Shown here in pieces: positions 58,844 through 64,000 of a stretch of 64,000 nucleotides of DNA (its first letter is position 1; every line of letters begins with the position of its first letter). The position numbers and the translations under genes are program-made. The notes under the pieces are model-generated. The model made no database searches. It saw nothing but the letters and a program-made list of their open reading frames with translations, and had not been told where the DNA came from. This stretch comes from Opitutaceae bacterium (GTDB lineage: Bacteria; Verrucomicrobiota; Verrucomicrobiia; Opitutales; Opitutaceae): positions 17,092 to 81,091 of the forward strand of contig JAEUGX010000034.1 of assembly GCA_016795545.1 (NCBI GenBank). The letters run 5' to 3'.

Positions 58844-59485
58844 TCAGACCCTTCCGCCGAGGGAGCCCAGCGCGAGGCTGGCGGCGAAGCCGAGGAACAC
58901 GACCCCCAGCGCCCGGTCGATCCAGTGTCCGTGCCGGAGGTACCGGCGCCGGACCGCATCGTGGGTGAAGGCCGCCGCCACGAAGCTGAACCAGGCCACG
59001 GTCGCGGCCGCCATCCAGGCCCCGTATCCGACCTGGACCCATTTCGGCGTCGCGGCGCTCACGGCCAGCGGGAACAGCGCGATGAAGAAGAGTGCGGCCT
59101 TGGGGTTCAGCACGTTCACCAGGAAGCCGGTGGTCCACGCCGCGCGGTCCGAGGGCCGCGCCGGGGAAGCGGCCAGGTCGAGGTCGCCGCTCCGCGGGCG
59201 GGCGCGCAGCAGGGCCTGCAGCCCGACGCCGGCAAGGTAGGCCGCTCCGAGGTACTGCACGACCGCCAGCGCCGCCGGCGACCGCTGCAGGAGCAGGCCC
59301 AGGCCGAGCAGGCTGTAGGCGACGTGGACCGACAGCCCGCAGCCGATGCCGAAGCTGGTCCAGACCGCGGCCCGCCGCCCGTGCGTCAGGCTCTGCCGGA
59401 GCACGATGGCGAAATCCGGACCCGGGCTCGCGACGGCCAGCCCGTGCGCCAGCGCGATCGTCGCGAACTCGCCCCAATAGCTCAT
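58844..59485 (-). CDS. LysE-family amino-acid exporter
   Basis: The 213-residue protein has six hydrophobic segments and the LysE/RhtB opening (ATIALAHGLAVASPGPDFAIVLRQSLTHGRRAAVWTSFGIGCG), with PGPD as the family motif, and FLVNVLNPKAALFFIALFPLAV in the middle. Members export amino acids and related small molecules; the substrate is unknown. It lies 46 bases after the PilB/GspE stop in the same direction. Confidence 0.92.
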   Translation of the reverse strand: MSYWGEFATIALAHGLAVASPGPDFAIVLRQSLTHGRRAAVWTSFGIGCGLSVHVAYSLLGLGLLLQRSPAALAVVQYLGAAYLAGVGLQALLRARPRSGDLDLAASPARPSDRAAWTTGFLVNVLNPKAALFFIALFPLAVSAATPKWVQVGYGAWMAAATVAWFSFVAAAFTHDAVRRRYLRHGHWIDRALGVVFLGFAASLALGSLGGRV

Positions 59486-59531
59486 CGGCCGGCACCGCCG
59501 CTCGCTCGCGGTCCTCGGGCGCCCGCGGCGA

Positions 59532-61256
59532 TCAGCCGCGCAGCTCCATGTCCTGCGGCACGGTGCTCAGCGCCTCCGCGAGGGTGCTCAGGCCTTCCTT
59601 GACCTTGATGAGGCTGTCCTGGTGCAGGGTCTTCATGCCCGCCTTCATCGCGAGGCGCTTCAACTCGGCGGTCTCGGCCTCCTTGTTGATGGCCTCGATG
59701 AGCTCCTCGTTGTTGATGAGCAATTCATGGATGCCGACCCGGCCCTTGTAGCCGGTGCCGTTGCACTTGGTGCAACCCTTGGGGTTTGCCTTGTAGATCG
59801 AGCCGCTCCAGCCGATGCCGCGCATCAGCACGTCCTTCTCGCGCCCGTCCGGTTCGTAGGCGGTCCGGCAGACCTTGCACACGCGGCGCATCAGGCGCTG
59901 GGCGCAGACGCAGACCAGCGACGACGAGATCATGAAGGGCTCGATGCCCATGTCGGTGAGCCGGGCCACCGTGCTCGGGGCGTCGTTCGTGTGCAGGGTG
60001 GAGATCAGGAGATGTCCCGTCAGCGCGGCCTCGACCGCGATGTTCGCCGTCTCCTTGTCGCGAATTTCGCCGACGAGGATGATGTCGGGGTCCTGGCGCA
60101 GGAAGGCGCGCAGGGCGGTGGCGAAGGTCAGGCCGATCTGCCGGTGCATCTGCATCTGGTTGATGCCGGGCAGCGTGTACTCGATCGGGTCCTCCGCGGT
60201 GCGGATGACGACCTCGGGCGTGTTCACCTCGTTGAGCGCCGAGTACAGGGTCATCGACTTGCCGGAGCCTGTCGGGCCGCAGTGCAGGATCATGCCATAG
60301 GGCTGGCGGATGCAGTCGCGGTACTTGGCCAGGTTGGCCTCGGTGAAGCCCAGCGCCGGCAGCGGCAGCGTCGACTTCTGCTTGTCCAGGATACGCATGA
60401 CCACGCCCTCGCCGTGATTGAGCGGGGCGGTCGAGACGCGCAGGTCGATGTCGATGTTCTTCTTGTTGTACTGTTTGAAAACGATGCGTCCGTCCTGCGG
60501 CAGGCGGCGTTCCGCGATGTCGAGGTTGCACATGATCTTCACGCGGGCGACCAGGGCGCCGGCCACCTTGGCGGGCAGCCGGAGCTTTTCCTGCGTGAGG
60601 CCGTCGATGCGGTAGCGGACGACGACTTCCTTTTCCCACGGCTCGATGTGGATGTCGGAAGTGCCGGCGAAATAGGCGTCCTCGATGATGCGGTTCGCGA
60701 GCTGGATGATCGGGGCCGACTCCTCGTTCTCCAGGTCCTCGTCCTTGATCTCCGTCTCGTCCTCGTCGAACTGCGCGCCGAGCTGGTCGACGACGTCGGA
60801 GAACTGCACCTCGTCGTGAATCTGGTCCTTCTTGAGCTTCTCGCGGATGTCCGCCTCGCGGCCGAGCAGCCGCACCACCCGCTGGCCAGTCTTGTCCTGG
60901 ATCTTGGTGGCGACCGTCGTGTCGAACGGGTTCGCGAAGGCCACCAGCAGGAAGTCGCCGACCTGGCCGACGGGCAGGATCAGGTTCTTCTGGCAGAACT
61001 CGAGGTCGATCTTCTCGAAGGTGTTGGTGTGAACCCGGTACCGGGCGACATTGTAGGGCGCGAGCCCGAGCGCCCGGCACTTGGCCAGCAGGAGCTGGAA
61101 GGCCGTGATGTGGTGGTCGGCCTGCAGGATCTGGTCGAGCTGGTCGCCGGTCGGCTCATCGGGCCGGGCCAGCAGGACCGCCTTCTGCTCGGCGGAGAGT
61201 TTCCCCATCTCCTCGAGCTTGTCGATGATCTGCGTCTGGGTGCGTCCGAGAGGCAT
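59532..61256 (-). CDS. PilB/GspE-family secretion ATPase
   Basis: The 574-residue protein has an N-terminal MshEN/T2SSE_N domain (about 60-170), then the AAA core: Walker [16 protein letters not shown] near 325, the Asp box, Walker B with [16 protein letters not shown], and the His box [15 protein letters not shown] zinc-binding tetracysteine is formed by CKVC near 460 and CTKC near 495. This ATPase powers pilin assembly in type IV pili or type II secretion; the neighbours do not say which. It follows the stand-alone MshEN-like gene by three bases. Confidence 0.93.
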   Translation of the reverse strand: MPLGRTQTQIIDKLEEMGKLSAEQKAVLLARPDEPTGDQLDQILQADHHITAFQLLLAKCRALGLAPYNVARYRVHTNTFEKIDLEFCQKNLILPVGQVGDFLLVAFANPFDTTVATKIQDKTGQRVVRLLGREADIREKLKKDQIHDEVQFSDVVDQLGAQFDEDETEIKDEDLENEESAPIIQLANRIIEDAYFAGTSDIHIEPWEKEVVVRYRIDGLTQEKLRLPAKVAGALVARVKIMCNLDIAERRLPQDGRIVFKQYNKKNIDIDLRVSTAPLNHGEGVVMRILDKQKSTLPLPALGFTEANLAKYRDCIRQPYGMILHCGPTGSGKSMTLYSALNEVNTPEVVIRTAEDPIEYTLPGINQMQMHRQIGLTFATALRAFLRQDPDIILVGEIRDKETANIAVEAALTGHLLISTLHTNDAPSTVARLTDMGIEPFMISSSLVCVCAQRLMRRVCKVCRTAYEPDGREKDVLMRGIGWSGSIYKANPKGCTKCNGTGYKGRVGIHELLINNEELIEAINKEAETAELKRLAMKAGMKTLHQDSLIKVKEGLSTLAEALSTVPQDMELRG

Positions 61257-61259
61257 GGC

Positions 61260-61910
61260 TCAGGTCGCGGGCGGGCGGGCGCCGTTGGCCGCGGGAAACG
61301 GCGCGCGGCTGCCGCCGGGGATCGGCGAGCGCGAACCGCCGGGGGGGACGGGCGCCACCGTGCCGCCCGGCGGGATCGGGAAGGGCGCCCGCGTGCCGCG
61401 CGCGGCCGCGTGCTTGCCGCCCTCGGTGCGCTCCGCGTGCACGCGGTCGAGGAAGTCGGCGATGATGTCCATGGTCGTGGCCTGCCAGATGATCTGGCCC
61501 CCGAGCTTCTTCTCCCAGTGCGCGCGCACCGCGGGGCTCAGGTAGTAGGCCGTGGCCACGAAATGAAAATCCTCCTCGCGATCGAAGGGCACGCTCCAGG
61601 TGGCCCAGCAGGCCTCCAGTTCGATCTCCTTCTTGACCTCTTCCGGCACCTCGTAGCCGCGCAGGTCGATGACCCCCACCCCGTGGTCGTCCACGACATG
61701 GTGCAGGACATCCTCCTCCTTGAGCACCTTCTTCTCATAAACCAGGATGCTCAGGACGGAACTCTGCCGCATCTGGCCGGAAGCCGCGACCTCCAGCAGG
61801 CGTTCGTTGGCCGCCTCCAAATCCTCGAACTTCACGAGGTTATGCTCAATCAACGCCGAGCCGAGAAGCCGGTTGGCGCGCATGAGCAGGGGCCGGTATT
61901 CCGTCATCAT
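61260..61910 (-). CDS. Stand-alone MshEN-like protein with a Pro/Gly-rich tail
   Basis: The 216-residue protein resembles the N-terminal (MshEN/T2SSE_N) domain of type IV pilus and secretion ATPases without any ATPase: LLGSALIEHNLVKFEDLEAANERL, then VGVIDLRGYEVPEEVKKEI, SVPFDREEDFHFVATAYYLS and KLGGQIIWQATTMDIIADFL. MshEN domains can bind cyclic-di-GMP. The last 45 residues are disordered and repetitive (RAPFPIPPGG, VAPVPPGG, SRSPIPGG, SRAPFPAANG). The ATG at 61910 overlaps the obgE stop in ATGATGA, so the gene is translationally coupled to obgE and ends three bases before pilB/gspE. Confidence 0.72.
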   Translation of the reverse strand: MMTEYRPLLMRANRLLGSALIEHNLVKFEDLEAANERLLEVAASGQMRQSSVLSILVYEKKVLKEEDVLHHVVDDHGVGVIDLRGYEVPEEVKKEIELEACWATWSVPFDREEDFHFVATAYYLSPAVRAHWEKKLGGQIIWQATTMDIIADFLDRVHAERTEGGKHAAARGTRAPFPIPPGGTVAPVPPGGSRSPIPGGSRAPFPAANGARPPAT

Positions 61911-62959
61911 TCAGGGGTTAAGCTAGTCCGGGCCGGGCGGCTTGGCGATTTCTTTTCTTTCGCGCGCAGGCGGAGGACTCGTTTTAACAATTCTTTCCGC
62001 AGCTTCGGGATGCCCTCTTCGGACAGGCACGAGATCGGCACGTGCGCCACCTTGGGGTAGCGTCGCTTGAATTTGGCCAGGTTGGCCGCCGCGGCGGGCT
62101 CGTCCATCTTGTTGGCCGCGACCAGCCGCGGCTTGTCGAGCAGCGCCGGGTCGTAGAGCTCGAGCTCCCGCAGGAGCTGCCGGTAGTCGTCGCGCGGATC
62201 GCGGGCGTCGGTGCCGGCCAGGTCGAGGATGACCAGCAGCAGCTGGCACCGCTCGATGTGCCGGAGAAAACGGTGCCCGAGTCCGCGGTCCTCGCTGGCC
62301 CCGGCGATCAACCCGGGCACGTCGGCGAGGACCAGCCGCTCGTACTCCTCCGGGTACTCGATGACGCCGATTTGCGGGTGCAGCGTCGTGAAGGGATACG
62401 GGGCCGTCTTCGGGCGGGCGTTGGTGATGAGGTTCGTGAGCGACGACTTGCCGGCGTTGGGAAAGCCGACCAGGCCGATGTCGGCGATGCTCTTCAGCTC
62501 GAGCCGGAATTCGCCGGTCTCGCCGGGCTCGCCGGGGCCGGCCTTGCGCGGGGCGCGGTTGACCGACGACTTGAAGCGGGTGTTGCCGAAGCCGCCCTTG
62601 CCGCCGCGGCAGAGGACGAACTCCTGCCCGTCCTCCAGGATCTCGGCGACCATCTCGCCGGTGTCCAGCCGGTAGGCCACGGTGCCGAGCGGCACCCGGA
62701 GCACCGCTGGCCGGCCCTCGCGGCCGTTGCAGTCCTTGCCCTGCCCGTGCTCGCCGCGCTCGCCGTTCCAGTGCGGCTTGAACTTGAAGTCCACCAGGTT
62801 GTTCTGGTCGTCGTCGCCGCGCAGGACGACGTCGCCCCCCTTGCCGCCGTCGCCGCCGTTGGGGCCGCCCCAGGGCTCGTATTTCTCCCGGCGGAAGCTG
62901 ATGCAGCCGCGGCCGCCGTCGCCGGCGCGGGCCTTGATGGTGGTTTCGTCGACGAACAT
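61907..62959 (-). CDS. obgE: GTPase Obg/CgtA
   Basis: ObgE is a ribosome-associated GTPase needed for 50S assembly. The 350-residue protein has the Gly-rich Obg domain (MFVDETTIKARAGDGGRGCISFRREKY... GGKGGFGN), then the G domain: G1 GFPNAGKSS, G3 DVPGL and G4 NKMDEP. It lacks a long C-terminal acidic tail. Its stop overlaps the next start by four bases. It lies 42 bases after ftsZ. Confidence 0.97.
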   Translation of the reverse strand: MFVDETTIKARAGDGGRGCISFRREKYEPWGGPNGGDGGKGGDVVLRGDDDQNNLVDFKFKPHWNGERGEHGQGKDCNGREGRPAVLRVPLGTVAYRLDTGEMVAEILEDGQEFVLCRGGKGGFGNTRFKSSVNRAPRKAGPGEPGETGEFRLELKSIADIGLVGFPNAGKSSLTNLITNARPKTAPYPFTTLHPQIGVIEYPEEYERLVLADVPGLIAGASEDRGLGHRFLRHIERCQLLLVILDLAGTDARDPRDDYRQLLRELELYDPALLDKPRLVAANKMDEPAAAANLAKFKRRYPKVAHVPISCLSEEGIPKLRKELLKRVLRLRAKEKKSPSRPARTSLTPE

Positions 62960-62963
62960 CGGG

Positions 62964-62993
62964 CTAACACGCGCGTTTCGCGCCGGATGTCAA
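62964..62993 (-). promoter_or_regulatory. Candidate promoter of obgE
   Basis: Minus strand: a perfect TTGACA (62993-62988), 18-bp spacer, TGTTAG (62969-62964), five bases before the obgE ATG. Transcription would start at or next to the start codon, suggesting a leaderless message. Confidence 0.45.
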
Positions 62994-63001
62994 CCGGGCG
63001 C

Positions 63002-64000
63002 TCACACGCTCACCTTGATTCCCTTCCGGTAGTAAGTGGGCACGTCCAGGTCCTGGCCCTCGAACAGGTTGCGGTCCGACTTGTCGAACGTGCCGCGGTT
63101 CTCCGTCGGCGCCGCGCCGAAGCTGAAGACCTCCTGCGTGGGCTGGTCCGCCGCCCCGGCGGGCGGGCGGGCGGCGCCCGGGGTCACGGTGGTCTTGACG
63201 TTCGTGCTGCTTTCCGGCGCGACGCCGGTGGCGGTCGGCCCCGGGGGCCGGCTGTCGGCGCGGCGCGGGGTCGCCGGCGCCGGACGGCGCGCGAAATTGC
63301 GGCTGCCGAGGTCGGTGGTGCCGATGACGCAGATCTCCACCCGGCCCTGGAGCGCCTCGTCGATGGCGGCCCCCATGACCACGTGCGCGTCGCGGCCGAA
63401 CTCCTCCGTGAGGGCCGACATCAGCTCGTTGACCTTGGTCAGGCTCAGGTCGGCGCCGCCCGTGATGTTCACGAGCAGCCGGTCGGCCTTGCGCGCGTAT
63501 TCCGGCGTGTGCAGCAGCGGGCAGAGCTTCAGGTCGTCGAGCGCGGCCTGGGCGGGATTGTCGCCGGAGCCCACCCCGAGCCCGAACAGCGTCTTGCCGC
63601 CGCGCTGCTGGAAGACCTGGCGCAGGGCGGTGAAGTCCACGTTGATCAGGCCCGTGCGCGACAGCATCGCCCAGATCGACTTCACGCCGCGACCGATCCA
63701 CTCGTCGGCCCGCGCAAACGAATCGAGCACGGTCTCGTTGTCCGCCGCCTCCTGCAGCAGCACGTCGTTCGGCAGCGGGATCACCGCATCGCAGACCGCC
63801 CGCAACGCGCGCAGCCCCTCCTCGGCCTGCTTCAACCGCCGCCCACCCTCGAAACTGAAGGGCAGCGTGACAAACGCGATTACCAGCGCGCCGCCCTCGG
63901 CCGCCACCTCCGCCACCACCGGCGACACCCCGCTGCCGGTGCCGCCGCCCATGCCGGTGACCAGAAACACCAGGTCGCAGTCCTTCACGACCGTGGTGAT
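63002..64000 (-). CDS. ftsZ: Cell division GTPase FtsZ, C-terminal part (N-terminus outside window)
   Basis: The frame is open to the right window edge, so the first part is missing. The tubulin signature GMGGGTGSG is present, followed by PVVAEVAAEGG, VVTLPF-type strands (AFVTLPFSFEGGRR), the PLPNDVLLQ switch region, SRTGLINVDFTALRQVF and LLVNITGGADLSL. A linker of about 80 residues rich in Pro, Ala, Thr and Arg precedes a C-terminal peptide VPTYYRKGIKVSV. FtsZ polymerises at midcell; the C-terminal peptide would bind FtsA or another anchor. The sequence is divergent from model FtsZ in the linker and C-terminal peptide. Confidence 0.93.
   Translation of the reverse strand: MTTVVKDCDLVFLVTGMGGGTGSGVSPVVAEVAAEGGALVIAFVTLPFSFEGGRRLKQAEEGLRALRAVCDAVIPLPNDVLLQEAADNETVLDSFARADEWIGRGVKSIWAMLSRTGLINVDFTALRQVFQQRGGKTLFGLGVGSGDNPAQAALDDLKLCPLLHTPEYARKADRLLVNITGGADLSLTKVNELMSALTEEFGRDAHVVMGAAIDEALQGRVEICVIGTTDLGSRNFARRPAPATPRRADSRPPGPTATGVAPESSTNVKTTVTPGAARPPAGAADQPTQEVFSFGAAPTENRGTFDKSDRNLFEGQDLDVPTYYRKGIKVSV

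Noticed and set aside
61262..61400. Short tandem DNA repeat
   Set aside because: It codes for the Pro/Gly-rich tail of the MshEN-like protein, and the units differ at the DNA level.

Overview
This is one stretch of a GC-rich Gram-negative bacterial chromosome. Three things suggest Verrucomicrobiota, most likely near Opitutaceae: a double-length UvrA, an ExbB-ExbD-ExbD-TonB-TPR operon, and large secreted proteins with Asp-rich repeats. Shine-Dalgarno motifs are also scarce. No 16S rRNA is present, so the placement is inference. There are no insertion sequences, phage genes, CRISPR arrays or integrases. Almost every base belongs to a chromosomal gene or a short intergenic gap.

Layout. 1-8.7 kb: the tail of an unknown protein, a Gfo/Idh/MocA oxidoreductase, then a leftward operon of three exported proteins (Ig-like domains, calcium-type Asp repeats, one with a serine-hydrolase domain). 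8.7-12.7 kb: a leftward VWA-protein / histidine kinase / response regulator operon, preceded by four 11-bp GTCA repeats that look like the binding site of its own regulator. 13-18 kb: gatC-gatA-gatB flanked by two paralogous PilZ genes. 18-24.3 kb: rpmI-rplT-pheS-pheT without infC, and an exported M20 amidohydrolase. 24.6-25.0 kb: tRNA-Lys, tRNA-Thr, tRNA-Gln. 25.3-30.1 kb: a seven-gene TonB energy-transduction operon ending in a strong terminator. 30.3-31.2 kb: a TorF-like porin behind a near-consensus sigma-54 promoter. 31.3-37.1 kb: a fused tandem UvrA. 37.3-44.1 kb: tsaD, a C-terminal processing protease, a MidA-type methyltransferase, rpmB, a small GNAT protein, murJ, a membrane protein and an FmdB zinc ribbon. 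44.2-48.3 kb: ispA, then gap-pgk-tpiA. 48.5-53.1 kb: a GH13 glycosidase with an alkaline-phosphatase-superfamily protein, and mnmA. 53.1-58.6 kb: a large TPR protein diverging from a FUSC transporter. 58.8-64.0 kb: ftsZ (cut by the window edge), obgE, a stand-alone MshEN-like protein, a PilB/GspE ATPase and a LysE exporter.

How the parts connect. Most genes are housekeeping: translation, lower glycolysis, isoprenoids, lipid II flipping and division. Two themes run through the accessory content. One is outer-membrane and surface biology: the TonB operon, the porin, secreted repeat proteins and TPR proteins. The other is possible cyclic-di-GMP/pilus control: two PilZ proteins, a free MshEN-like domain and a PilB/GspE ATPase. 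The regulatory signals most worth testing are the 11-bp repeat array at 12677-12720, the sigma-54 promoter at 30303-30318, and a recurring TTGCCAA -35-like box in front of several housekeeping genes.
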